Source: Chlorops oryzae (Eukaryota > Arthropoda > Insecta > Diptera > Chloropidae). From it: 64,000 nucleotides of DNA. The notes beneath the pieces were generated by a model. That model was not told the DNA's origin. It did no database searches and saw only the letters and a list, made by a program, of their open reading frames with translations. The position numbers were made by a program, and so were the translations under genes. The DNA is taken from positions 16,558,724-16,622,723 of the forward strand of contig CM035806.1 of NCBI GenBank assembly GCA_020466095.1, read 5' to 3'. This document shows positions 1-14,100 of this stretch, one piece after another; positions within the stretch are counted from its first letter, which is position 1; the number at the start of each line of letters is the position of its first letter.

Positions 1-3000
1 TGGGTGAGTAGACGGTAATCTTTATAATTTCATTATTTATGAGAACACGAGCAGCGGCAAATGGCACGAGCAGCTGCAGTGGCGTCGGAGCTCTGTGGGC
101 TGTGTGGGCTTCAGCACACCCATGTATTTTGATAAGTAGGCTGAGCCGACCCATCAAAATTTATATATCTCATCTTTCAAGTATTCGGTATCAATTTTTA
201 TTTTTGAAAAAGATGGGCGCGGAAACGTATGAGCATATAATGCAGTTAAAAAAAAAATTAAATATCCATACGAAATTTGGACTATGGCACCAAATCCTGC
301 TGCCAGCCTAACAACGCAAGGCAAAAATTGCCAAAAATTTGTTTTAGTTAGCCCACCAATGAAAACCATCATTCCGACGCGACTGGGCATGAGAATCGAA
401 AGGATCTTAGGCAAACGTTCAACGATAGAAAAGCACTGAGAAAAACAAAAACAGAGTATTCACATACTCGAGTCTATAAATAGCAATTGTTACTTTTTTC
501 TGATTTTACTCTCCCCTGCCTTTTGTCTTGCCCCGCCGATTCAAATAATTCTTCCGTCGATCTAGCAAGAAACAAAGAAAAAAAAATATATATATATTAC
601 TCCGGTCATCATTTTTTTTTCTCAGTGTATTTTGCTGTTAGTAGATTCTGTGTATTTTAGATAAATTCCTTTGTATTTTGTGCGTGTGCAAATGCGTTTA
701 ACAATTCATTTGTAAGCCTTTTGTTTGGTCGTGTACGAGCACATATAGAGCGAAAATATAATTTTCCAAGTCACTGAATGGTAGTAACTGGTGCTAACAA
801 AATTCCAGCGATAATGACAAGGACAAATGTACATATACCTATATGTGGTATATATAGGCACACATATTTAAAGCGATATCGTCTATGTTCGTTGTTAATA
901 ACATTAGGAAACTATAAATTTGATCGTAAGAAAATTTTGAAAATTCAATATCGAAAAAAAAAATAAATTAATTAAAATTAAGTACAAAGAAAAAGAGAGA
1001 GAAAAAAATTCGTATAATGTTTTTTTGTGCACTCTTGGTGATGGCGCGAGATGAGCGCTTACTCAGGGAAAATTAAATATGATTATGTTAAATTTAATTT
1101 TGTATTCGAAAATTTTCAGAAGGTTTTTGGTTTCATTTTCATAACAATTAAGGATTTTCAAGACGATCCTTTTTGGGAGTAAGTTTTAATTTAATTTTCT
1201 TATGAATTACGTGATATTTTCTTCAAAGTCCATTAATTCAACTTGTTAATTATGTTTGAGCTCTCTGCAGATAATGTTCTCGCTTCGATGAATTTACAAA
1301 AGAAAGAAAAAGAGAAAAACAAAAAATCAATCCTCAAAGCGACTGAAATATTTTTGAATTGTCTTTAATGAAGGATTAATTCTAATGGAATTTGTTTTTG
1401 GCCATTTAAGAAGTAAGCACTGTCGAAAAATGCATAGAAATGCTTAGGTATGTCTAAACGATAATTTATTCCAAAAATTATTCATAAAATTTCCACCTTA
1501 ATATTTAGAATTTCTGCCGTCGCAATTTTTGATATTTTTCTTTTATCCAACACACTCGGTGTCGAGTTTTTATCAGTGTTAAAATTCAAGAAAAAATATT
1601 TGAAGTTTCTTGTTTTATTACCAATAAGTTGGGGTTTTGTTCATTTTTCTATCTAAATTGGTTCTTGAGATATTTAGTTTTGAAAAACGTCTTACCAAAA
1701 AAGGAATTTCAAAGATATTTTACGGACTTTTCAAAATAGAAACCTAAAAAGTGGTCCCTGCAGTGTTTTAAGATAGCACCTATTGAAAAATCAACCCACA
1801 GTCTGTTCTGAGCATCATAAAAACTGTTCCGAAACCTACATACTTATCTTTTATTAAAGTTGAGTCGACATGTTAACGCAAGCTCACCTCAAACCGGGGG
1901 TCGGCAAAAAACATTTTTTTTTTTTAAATTTATGTTTTTCGATAATCATCTACTCCATAATTCATAGTTATTTAATATTGAATTTGAAAAAAATTCACAA
2001 ATTGTCATCTGAAAATTTCCGAAATCTAGTTAGGCATAAGAGTTATGGATTGCTAGATAACATACAATGAATTTGAAAATGAAAATTATTTAGATACTCA
2101 AAAATCCGATCAGAATCAAGAATGAAATAATGAAAATTTTTATGTAATCCGTAACTAATCATAAAAATATTCCTGAAATAGATTATTACTGCCGATCCCT
2201 GATCAAACTAACTTTCTCCTAGGGGATGAAAAGAATTATCAAAAAATGCATGAATGGATTGATTTATGACATATTTTAAGTACTCGAATGTTTCCAAATT
2301 CTTGTGGAAGGCTCTTTCGTAGGGGGAAAATTGTTCAAAATTATTGCTTAGCGGATTGTTACTATCATTGCTGTTGTCTTCATTTTCCTCAGTGTCTGAC
2401 GGCTCAATGACAACATATCTCAAGTTTTATTGATTTATTGTTCTTTTATTTTTTCATTTTTTTTAATAAACACAAATTTGGCTGGTTTAGCTCAATCTAC
2501 ATAAAAAAAAAACAAACCTGCTGATTGAACTCGACAATTCAAAATTCAAAGTCTGAAAGGGTGTTTTCCAAATGCTTCTTAAGGAGATTAATTCACATTT
2601 TCAAGAGACAGCCTGAAGACTATATTCGTTTTTATGATTTATTGAAAGCGTTGCAAAAAAGTTTGCGAGCTTTGCTTTTTTACAACTCATCCAATCATCA
2701 TCTTTTTTTGCTCTTTTATACCATTGCAACGGAGTCTTTTAAATAATAAAATGAAGGCAAAGATCATATCGTCAGATCAACATAATTTTCTTTAAGTTTA
2801 GGCTAATCCAGCTGGGGAATAGTCATTGCATGCCAACGAAGACATCGACTCCTGAATCGACATTATTATTTGGGTGCAATGCTCCATAAAATGTAATCAA
2901 TTCTAAAATTTTGAATATGTACCTCAACAACTGTTATTCAATATGCGTGCTTAAATTCATATATCTATGTATGTATGTATAGCATATACATAGATATCAT

Positions 3001-5025
3001 AGATTCGAACGAGGCTTCAATAGTTCGATCTTCTCCAACGATGATTTCTAAAACATACCATGTTATTTCGATATTAAATTTGCCTGCTTTTTTTTGGTCC
3101 CATCCCCATGCAAACTTATCAAGCTGAGACTGTCAATTAGTTGCAAACATATTTTTCTATCATAAAAACCGATAAATTCCAAAATTTCGAAAAATTGTCG
3201 CTCACGCGGTAATTGAAGAGTTGCGATGTAATGAGCATAGGTTATTTGTGGATGAAAAACGATATATAATTATTTTTGAAACCTAAATAAAACCATTTAC
3301 TGCCAAAAAAATATTTTTTTCTCCTTATTTAATATATCATGCAATGAAGGCTACACTACAAAAAAAAAAAAAAAAAAAACTCATTAAACCATGGATGACT
3401 ATTAAATCTAAATTATTTATACCAACCCGAAATGGTAACAGTGATAAGTATAAACGACGTCGATTTGTAACTCCATTAAAAAAATTCATTAAATTTCAAA
3501 TGTGAGCTGAATTTGAGAAACATTTAAATGTAATGAATATATACCTACATATATCATATCTATTTGAAATCCACAATTGCTACTAAATCTGCACAAATTA
3601 AAATAACATTAAATATTAATGAAATACATGATACATGAAATTGCCGAAAACAAATTGATTGTCGAGTCATGTAGAAATTAGTTTGCATTTTTTCATCTCT
3701 TTATCGGATTTGACTCAAAATAAAAATGTCACTCGGTAATTTTTTCATTATAAAATGCATTGCTCGAATTATTTTAATATTCAAAGCAACTGCTAGCGTG
3801 GATGACAAAACATGACCATCATAAATAAAAACAAGTAAGGATGTTACAGTCATTACAGGCGAGCCTGACAATAAAATACCCGACACAAACACACATGGAA
3901 CAATAATTTTGTAAAACACGCCCGAAATGCAGGACCCTTTAAAAAGAAAATACTAAAGATTTTTAAGGCCATTTGGATCCCCATATACCGAAAACCGCCC
4001 CTTTGCGACGCCCAGTTGTCTTAATTTTTTTTTTTTTTCTCATCGGAGGCTTAATTATATGCTCAATTTCTAAATTTCACTCAAATATTTCGAAAAAAAA
4101 TCGATTTTGGGAGAGTTTTTGGATTTTTGTGCAGACCCTAGTACTGGAGGTACCCTTAATAAGGGACTGATCAGGAAAATTTTTGGGATGTTGTTTATGG
4201 CTATAAAGGAAGCATAAGTGCCAAATTTCGTTCAAGTCGCATTTGAATTTCGGGTGTAGCAGGCAATTTTCGAAAAACGCCCTTCCGCCACGCCCAATTT
4301 TCAAATTTTTGAAATCATATTACTGGCCTTTAAATATGATCAAATATCAAATTTCATCAAAATATCTTGAAAAACTTCGATTTTAGAGCAGTTTTTGTAA
4401 TTTTCGTAACAGACCCTTTCTTACTCATGTCCCCGTGAGCACGCATATCAACTACTTCGATAAGATAACTGTATACAGACAGACGGACAGACAACGGACA
4501 TGTCTTAATCGAATCTCCTGGTACCGCTGATCATTTCTATATATATTTTGTATGGTCTATCTCGATTGGTTCTCGGTGTCACACATAACCACACAAACGC
4601 AATATACCGTCGACATAGAGTGTGTGTGTCGGGTATAAAAGCCGTAAAATTTACTCATCGGGTAAGAGCCAACGACGATGTGAACATCAAATTTTATGAA
4701 TTTCCAATGGACCGAACGAATTCCGTGCTTGCGGAACAAATCGTATGGTATACAATTTGAGCTTTGCTTTCCATTGTGTTCGGCAAAGAATGTCGTGTTT
4801 TTTTATTTTTAAATGTTTGAATGAAAATGATGGTCATGCATTGACATGAAGATGGACGATTGGGCAAATACTTGTGATTAATGGAATGAATTTCGCGGTG
4901 ATTCGAAATGAATTTTGTTTGTACTGCCAATTTACATTTCTATTTTGTATTTAATGAATAGGAATTTCATCAATGCTATTTCCTATAGATTGTTTCATTT
5001 TTATCCATTTTATCCATTTTTGCAG
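1..5025. other. Non-coding left flank, presumed mGluR intron
   Basis: No mGluR exon is recognisable. It is AT-rich with homopolymers and one DINE-like repeat at 3831-4640. Short open frames at 2208-2423 (-) and 2525-2746 (+) have protein-like composition but no family I recognise; they may be transposon remnants. Sequence near 1560-1860 resembles part of 10024-10110. Confidence 0.6.
3831..4640 (-). mobile_element. Helentron/DINE-1-like non-autonomous element
   Basis: Read on the - strand it has a GGGTAT subterminal repeat, GTCY-type microsatellite (TGTCCGTCTGTCTG), a matching ATACCC repeat, a short hairpin and a terminal TTACTTGT. These are the known parts of DINE-1/helentron-associated elements. 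Two further copies sit in the duplicated mGluR introns. Confidence 0.65.
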
Positions 5026-5168
5026 GCTCAATTAGCAATATTGATGATGCCGAATATCACTGCAATAAAACGCAAGTACGAAAAGTAATTTCCGGTGTTG
5101 TTGGAGCGGCCTCTTCAGTGACCTCGATACAAGTTGCAAATCTCTTGCGTCTTTTCCGAATTCCACAG
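5026..5168 (+). CDS. mGluR: mGluR exon a (ligand-binding lobe 1)
   Basis: The acceptor tttttgcag precedes the exon and the donor is gtacgt. It opens with two bases of a split codon and then reads 47 codons to end in phase 0. The segment [18 protein letters not shown] is the conserved lobe-1 loop, and its second serine aligns with the mGluR1 Ser165 glutamate contact. It is the first exon visible here. The upstream exon must end after the first base of a codon. Confidence 0.93.
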
Positions 5169-8100
5169 GTACGTAGTGATAGAATGAAAAATTTTACCAC
5201 CAAAAAATACTATATTGCACTAAAATGTATTAGGGTGTTTCAAACATAAAAGAAGAAAAATGATTTTGTACGTCATTTTTTGAAGGTTTATGGCCTGAAA
5301 TATTTTTTTTGATTTTTTATTTGTATATTTTATTTTTTGAGAAACGTTTAGCTACGTGGGTATTTCCGAAAAATCGTGATTTCCTGAAATATTGAGTTTA
5401 AAGTGAAGGTATTTCTTTTTCGAGACAAAAAAGCACCTGTCGGAAAATATTATCTTAGCTTTTTTTTCGTGAGTACAAACAACTTAAACATATATATTTG
5501 GAACATTTTCAGAAGTCTCGGAAAGGACCCTTCATAACTTTTTAGCCTTATATGAAAATAAGGAAAATTTTTCAAAATTATTTACTAAATTACTTTATAA
5601 TTTGTTTAAAAATTATTAGATTTTTACTGAAGTGGCTCTAAAAATATGTCTTATAATCAGGGCTCGGATAAATATGCATTTATAAATTTAAAGCATACTT
5701 TATGGGGGAAAAACGTTTCTTACCAACATTCTGCGAATAAGTCTAGTGAAGTTGAACTTCAAACGGCTTTTCTACGTTCATAAAAATTCTTATTGAAGTT
5801 AAAAATCTATTTGAATCTTAACTTTATGTGAGTTGAACAAAAATTTTACTCCATAAAGTATGCTTTCAATTTATAAATGCATATATATCCGAGCCCTGAT
5901 TATAACGTTCTCAGAAGCATTAAAACAAAGATACGTTGCATACTTCGAGGCGTAAAATTTTAATTTTCATTTCAGTAAATATGAAAATGACGACTTTTTC
6001 GTCTTGAATTGTCGCTGGGCTATCGATGTCGAATGTTTCTACAATGGTTTTCCTATAACACGGATTTATTTGCCATTGAATATTCCATCCTAAGGCCGTT
6101 AGAGAAGAATTATTTCATATTATAGAACATTGGTTGGCCAACACAATTATCTGCTAGCTTTATTTCCCCTGCGATTATTTTATATATTGAAGTGTTTTTG
6201 TACTTTATTTATTTTGTCGAAGTTTTATTTTTATTTATCAAAACCTTTCCGACATACGAAACGATAGTTATGTAGCTACAAATACGCACGATTGTAATCT
6301 GTAGTTTTCAATTGACTTAACACGAATTTCTCCTTCGCGCTCAATTTTTTAAATGGTTTGAATTTTTCAAATTGACAAATCGTCGTGCCGGAGTTATCTG
6401 CTTGTATACCGAAAAAACATGTTTTATGGTTTCATTCAAAAATATCCAAGGTCTTGGGAAAAAAAAACGTTTTTCGCAGATAACTCCGGCATGACAAAAT
6501 GTCTATGGTTGAACAGTTTTGGGAAATATGTAGGATAAAAAAAATAAAAAAATTTAATACAAAAAATAAAGCATGAAAAATGGTTGTCAAGTAGACACGC
6601 CAGAAATCTTTTTACCGCATTATTGAACGTTTGACATGACAAAGCTTTGCACCCAAGCGCCGTCATGTTCTTTGAATGACTGAAAGCATACAAATATTTA
6701 TCGAAAAAAATATTGATACATTTTTTTGTTTTTTAAGTAAGTACAATAAGCATTTGTAGATAATTTTTCACGCGGATACAGTTTTTAAGCTCAAAGCAAA
6801 ACCAGAACCTCACAAATTTGAGCCCTTATTAATCCGGGAATGTTTTCATTCAATCGCCGATTGTATCATTCAGCCATCGGAGTTCTATTGTAATATCAAA
6901 GAATCGATTTTCGAAGTCGATCGACAATGGAGTTTTTTATTTAAATATATGTATATTTTGTTTGAGCTTGAGGTCAATTTACTCTCATGTCCGAACCATC
7001 AAAAGTGTATCGAACAGTGTTGCGGGACCGAAAAATGCGTGACAAACTTTCATAAATTTTAATGAGGAAAAATTATTCAGACTTTCCCTCAAAATCCCCT
7101 GAACAAGATAATCATGATGGCACCGCGACGCTGTGGGACTTATAAGTATCGAACGATGCAACCGACAGAACAAAATGCAAGAACTGGTCGCGTATTGTGG
7201 ACTCCAGAAGAGTACGGGACATTGCAACCTTGAGTGGACCATCCGAGGAAAATTTTAAAAGTAAAAAGTTCAATTTTTATTAATTTTCTTTTTATTATTT
7301 TTCATATATCGTTGGCTTAAAGTGTAAACCTGCTAAGTCCACTTTTAACCGATCCCGACTTTTCGATGTCTTTCGAAAGAAAAAAGCACACTGCATCGTC
7401 GGGTAAAAAAATCTTTTTTAATTTCAAATTCTAAATACGGAGAAATTGGTGATGAGTAAAACTGCTAAGTCCAACTGTGGTCAAAGTTCACAGCTAACAC
7501 CAACAAGTGACTCCAAGTAGACTTTGTATGGTGCACAGAATCGATTTTAGAAGAGACTTCATATACGAACAAAATAAACCACCCATATTTTGGGTCTCCT
7601 TCCCTACCTTGAAGTCTTGGAAAAAAAGTGTTTTTTGTTTACCCTGTAAAGTTTTGAAATGTTTAGTTAGCAGGTTTACACTTTAAGCCGACGATATATG
7701 AAAAATAATAAAAAGAAAATTAATAAAGAAAACTTTGGAATTTAAACTTAATTATAAAAGTTGAAGGTGAACCTTGATGGCGGAAACAAAACCACATAAC
7801 AAATAAAGTTTTGGAACTAAGCATCGGATTCAGTGTAATTATCCGAGTCACAGTTTCCATGTAAAAAAAAAGCCTTTGCACTATTCGACGACATGCCGAA
7901 ATAAAGCTCATTAAACTAGTTAACACCGTGCCAAGGACTATTTATATCAAGGTTGCAAGCAGTGGTCCACTCAAGGTGAATCATACAAGTGCGCCACCAA
8001 AACTTATTCCAAAATCTACTTAAATTTCCAATTGAGTTTAAACTATCGAATTCAATGCCCAAACTAACAAGAAATATACATCTTAAGTTTAAAAAGTCGT

Positions 8101-11100
8101 TCTTAACACTATTCGTAGCAGGCACAAAGATGCACAATGTTATAAAAAGTAAACTGTTTTATTTTTTATTTTATTTTTTTTTTTACCGCTGGCTTTTGAA
8201 TAAAAACCCGTGAGCTCAACTGGAAACTTTATAGCTGACGTTGACGTGTAGGCATGAGATTTTCAAGAAAATACAAATTTTTCTTATTTTGCTAGATGGA
8301 TAAGCAAAATACGGATAGAGCATTCTCTTAGCAATTGTAAAACTCGGGATTATTTATATTCCGATGGGAAATTCAAGTTTGAGAACAAAAAGTAGGGCGC
8401 CTGGGATACTGATATCGATGTACGTTTATGAATCTTTGGGTTAAAGTTCCATCACTATTTTATTATATTCTTGTCAAGCACCAGCGCTGTTAGTTCGAAG
8501 ATTTTAAAAAAAAAACAAAGTCGCTTTGAAATGTTAGCAAAAAGGTCTTTGTAAGCATTAAATAATATTAAATAAATATATATATTTTTTTTTTCGAAAT
8601 CGAAATAAAAGAGATTTTTCGAAAGTCTTCGAGGAAAAGGCGAGAACTCGAGGACACTGGCAGCAATGTCAAAAACACTTTCCTCTATACGAACTTTTCT
8701 ATTAGTTTTCTATCTTATTTTATTTTATTGCTTTTTTATTTTCACTTTCTGTTTGTGTGTTTGGGTGTCTATCTGTCTGTGGGTCTGTGAATTCGATTGA
8801 ACATGAAAACAGTGTCAATAAATCGAGACTTATGCTGGACATTCATCTCCTTTTTCTTCTGCGTTGCTGAAAGCAAATGAGAATCTAAGCTTTTATGACA
8901 AGAGAACTCTAAAAATCTTTTATTTCTTAATCACGTAGCGAATGTCGAACGGAACGGAAAAGAAAACACATCAAGAGTAGCACTTGCAGACTTTCGAAAT
9001 AACCACACACTGCAGTTTTTTTTTTTTTTTTTTTTTTTTTTTTGTGTTGAAGGTCATAAATGTCTCTTAGCATTTTCTTGTAGCAAACTGCTGGTGCCAG
9101 AAGTGAAATAGAAGGAAAATAAAACTTCTGATAGTATGACTAGATATTCAAGATTGCAAAATGTTCAAGTTATTCAAGCGATCTTTCGTCTAACTGAAGA
9201 TAAATACGTGAAATTCCTAAGAACAATTCTCTGCGGCAAAAAAGAAAATTAAAGCATTCTTAAAATTCTTTATTCGTTCATATATTTCTTCATAGAAAAA
9301 TATTTACTATGTGTACTATTCCAGTTGGGCATTAGGGTGCTCCCTTAGATTGCGAAATTTCGAAAAGTTGCCGGGCTATCTCGCCATTCGGTTCTAAGTA
9401 ATACCAAAAAAAACGAATTGGTGATTTGTTTCTTTTTCTTTACATTGAGTTTTGGGGGTCGCTACACCGAGAGAAAAAGGTAGTTATATTAACTGAAAAA
9501 GCAGGTTAAAATAACCGAGTTCACCGTTAATTGTTAGCTTATGTGTAGTAGCGGTCAATTCAATAGTACAAACACAGTCAATAAGGATATAACTCCCTGA
9601 TGGTTGATATAACTGTCTCGCGGCTAAATCAACTGTCACCAGCGACTAGAAAAAAATTATTTATTTTTTGCTTTGACTTTTTTGTATCTTCTTCTTTTAA
9701 TATTTTTTTTTTTTTTATTAAATTATTATATTTTTTCTTTAATTATTTGTTTCTATTTAAATCTTTTTCTCTTTCATCGCCTCGGCCGAGCCTTGAACCG
9801 CTGACCTCCACTTCGCTGGGCGAACGTCTTAACCATTACGCTAAACGAACGAATTTAATTTGTTGGTCAAAATGCTCACTTGAGTTTATGGTTGCTCAAG
9901 TTGTGGGAAACGTGCTTAAGGAATTGGTTCACTCCCAAAATTTTTTGCTTGAAAATGAACCATTAAAAAAAAAAATTAAATAAATTAAAACCTTAAAAAT
10001 TTAGGAGAAAATTTAGGAGGAGATTTTTCAAGGATATCTCAAGGACTTTTCGAAATATTGCCACCTATCGAAAAATCAACAAAACTTCAAAATCCCTTTC
10101 AGTTTGCCGCATGCCTTTGCTCAACCGGCAAGACCCTTTTGAGATAAATAACACCATATTTTTTAAATAAATGCCTAAAAATATCCAATGAATTACTTTT
10201 AATTTATTTAGGCTCAGTATATTTTGAATGTGACTTATAGGCTGTTTCCACTGCGTACTTATATTTTATTTTATGCTCATCCCATTAAAGTGTACTTACA
10301 GATATACTTACCCATACAAAATCTGACAGTCGATAAGTACACTTTAAGTGCAAAGTATGAACAAGCAAAGTACAAAAATTACACATAGTTGCATTCGGAG
10401 TATGTATGTAAGGAATGTCAACTATCAAAAGGAGCACCCTATTGGACATATACCTACCCGTACATTTATTTATATGCGTTCAATTGGAGTTGAACCTCAA
10501 GGAATCCGTTGTCTTTTTTAAGCAACACATCAAGAGGTAGGAGGAAGAGGCAGGGGATGCAGTGCCGTAGCAACCATAGGGGCAAGAGGGGGCTTTGCCC
10601 CCCCACCCATTTTTGTTTTTGCCCATGAATAAAATTGAAAAAATTATTTTGCCCCTCCACGCAAATTGGAAATATAATTTTCCCCCTCACGCAAAACAGA
10701 ATTGCTACGGCACTGAGGGGATGAGGCAGAGGACGAGGGCGAGGCCGATACTGAAGCCGAAGAAGAAAAGAAACAGTCGCCCTATGCGAAAGTGTCATGA
10801 AATAATCTCATATTATATGAAATTAATAAGCTTATTTACGGAATTGCTGCCAGCGAATAAAAATGTAACAGACTTAAGTATTAAAGCACACAGAAGCTCT
10901 TCCGTCGCCATTCAATTATATTTAATTGCAATATGGAATTATATTCTATAATCGAAATTGACGAGGCGAAGAAACACAATTTTTTTTTTTTTTTTTTTTT
11001 TTTTGAAGTACTTATAAATCGTATCGCGAACACGAGACTTTTCGCCATTATTTCGCCATTATCGGAAGGGAGCTCTCTGTATACATTTTGTTATGTTTTA

Positions 11101-14100
11101 AAGCTTAAAACATGGAATGAAGGTATACGATTCTTCATGAATTTTAACATATTTAATGCCAATATAAGATTCCTTTTGTTGTTTTTTTTTTCTTTTGTAC
11201 GGAAGACAGTGAAGTGCAATGAAATCATATAAATCCGTAGAATGAACAAAATCCCGATAAGAATCAATACATTAATATACAAAAGAAAAGAAAAAAGAGA
11301 GAAAAAGAAAAAGAACGCATTAAGAGGTTTTCAAATCGACAGAAAGGACCGAACGTATGGATTGCAGGATAAATTAAAAACAGCTTTAAAACTAAAACAA
11401 AAATTAGAAGAAGAAAAATCCATCTTCAATACATATTCCACTTTCTAAGTATGGAAAACTATGGCAGCACCATTTATTGTCAGGGTTGTTATTAACACAT
11501 CACACAGCTGATTGCATTGTTATTTTTGGAATTGGAATGGAGTAATCATTCCTATGCCTCGATAATTTCCAACCCTTTCTTTGTTTTTCTTTATTGAAAA
11601 CGTGAACGAAATTTTTTTGCATTTTGAATCACTTCTTCAGATTCTTGTAAACAGGTCCTTTTCGAATATCTAACACAGATCTGTTACCGCAATGTCGGGG
11701 TGTTTCAAAGTTAAAACCAAAAGTGAATTTTTATATTAAAAGTCTTTTCATATGCAAATATTGGCTATCCGGATTTTATTAACTTTGTTAATATTTCGCT
11801 TTACACAATCAATGAAGTAAATACTACCATGTCCGTCCGTCTGTCTGTCTGCACGTCTAGATTTCCAGACAGGTCTGTACACACCGTGCAGCTGTCTTAT
11901 CGAATGAGTTGAGCTATCGTAATGAAACTCGGTATACATAAGTATTTGCGGAGACATTGGTAAGAATTAATTCGGGAATGAGCGCTATCGAACCATTATA
12001 GGAGTATGAACTTTCAGTAGGTACCAGGGATTGTTATGAAAACCACAAAAACTTCACTAAATTCTCCTTAAACAAAATCTGACATTTGAGCTTATATTTA
12101 GACCTGTGATTAAATATCCAAGTTTCCAATTTTTAAAAATTCTCTCTTAAATACAGATTCTATAGGGTAATTGGACAGAAGTCGGTCTACATATGTGTCT
12201 CTTAAATGGTCATGAAAATCTTCTAAATATGTTTTACCTTAATGGTCGTGGTCTTAGGTTGTTTTTTACAAAAAATAAGTAAGCATTATACGAGTATAGC
12301 TTTCCGACCTATGCTCCACCCAGGAGTGGCCAAGGAACTAATAGAAGATACTCTATCGTAATGAAATGGTTTCGAATGAAAAACAGGCCGAACCTAGGTG
12401 AGTCCATGTAGTACCGACCTCAAATCTATATTAATTTATACGAATCGCGACCGGTTTAGGGTTAACCTGTATCCTCTATGCTCAAAATGAACATTGTTGC
12501 GTGAGTTCAGACAAACGGACTAACCCGCAACCAAGCCCAAACGCTTTGAAAAGGGATCGGTTGTTTTTCAATGACAGCCCTATATATGTATATATATGTG
12601 TGTGCAGGCTCATGTATTACCAGGCCTTATTTCATTTCTTTTCCTTTTAACCAAAGGAATGCATTTAAGCAAAAAAAAAAAAAAAAAAACAGAAAAATTA
12701 AGAAATAAATAATAAAGACGAACTTTGCCTTTCAACATTACTTTTTTTCAGGTTTCATTTTTCTCTACAAGTCCAGAGCTGAGCAATAAACAACGATTCG
12801 AATACTTTTCACGTACAATACCCTCCGATCATTACCAGGTAAAAGCTATGGTTGAAATAGTAAAACGAATGGGTTGGAGCTACGTTTCCATCATATACGA
12901 GGAAAGCAATTACGGCATAAAGGTACGAGAGAGATAAAAGTTAAGCAAAAGTAGAGAAAAGTAAAATAAAATGAAATATAACTTTCGATTGATCTCCTCT
13001 TTGAGGGGGAGGGGGGGTTAGATATTCCGAAATAAGCAATACATGATACAATGATACGTATATACATAGATACTTCATGATATTGTTGTTTTCATTTTTT
13101 TTCTTCTTTTACTTCTTCTTCCTCCTTTTCGTCTGATTTGTATTGCTTTCCACACTTCAACGCCATAATAATTGAAACGTTCTGCAACACTCTCAGGCAT
13201 TCGAGGAACTTGAAGAGCTATTAGCACGTCATAACATTTGCATCGCAATCAAAGAAAAGCTTGTGAAGGATTCCGGTGTTGCTGAGGAAATTGCATACGA
13301 TAATATTGTGCAGAAGCTGTTAACGAAACCGCGAGCACGGGGTAAGTTGAACAAAAAGAAAAATACGAAAAAATCTCGTACAAAAATAGGGACTCTGAAT
13401 CTGAATCGGGATCGGAGTCGAAATCGAAATCGAAATCTGAAACAAAAACAGAAAAAGAAACTGCATTTGCAAGCACAAAAATAACAGAAATGAAAATGAA
13501 AAGGAAACGAAAAACTTCAAAAATGAAAAATAGTCTCAACGGTTTTAACAAGTTTCGATATTCCTAAAGTAAAATGAAAATAAATACATTTCAGTGCGTT
13601 CTGCAAAGAGGTGGAAAAATTTTACAAAAATGCGCTTTTCCCTGTTCGTTTTCAATCAACGATACAAAAAAAAAAAAAAAAAAAAAAAAATTTAAAAAAA
13701 AACTAAGTCAATAAAAAGTGCAGCCATTGAGTTTTCTTTATTTTTGTCCTTCCTTTTTACTTTTTAAGTGTTATTGAACGATGGGACGTTTTCGAGTAGT
13801 TTCAAGAGTCGAATGCTCCTGCATCGTATCGCAAAAATACTCGATGATTTTCTTATTTAAGTAAGTTAAAAGTTCCAAATGTATTCATTTTTTTAATGAA
13901 TTACAATTGAGAAATTAATTCACAATAGCAAAGAAAAAATGTAAAAGAGAAGCGGTCTGCGGCTGAAGCTTTTCGAAAACTTATAACCGATTAGGTATAA
14001 TCGAAGGATCAAAATCAATAACGTCTATCAATTCTATCAAGAGAGTTGATTTTTTTCATCCTTGTGGTCTATCGGGAATATTTTTCCCAACAGTTTATTT

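Larger units (their letters stand above)
5169..12751 (+). other. mGluR intron, 7.6 kb
   Basis: The intron contains hAT-type MITEs (5658-5898, 9333-10441, 10560-10715), a hairpin repeat (7277-7726), a nested TA-flanked element (9465-about 10014) and a DINE-like fragment (11756-12255). 5231-6115 is a diverged relative of the hAT element at 52306. No coding exon is seen. Confidence 0.7.

Noticed and set aside
6985..7242. Possible retroelement coding remnant
   Set aside because: The frame resembles 14622-14864 only vaguely and no reverse transcriptase motif could be identified.
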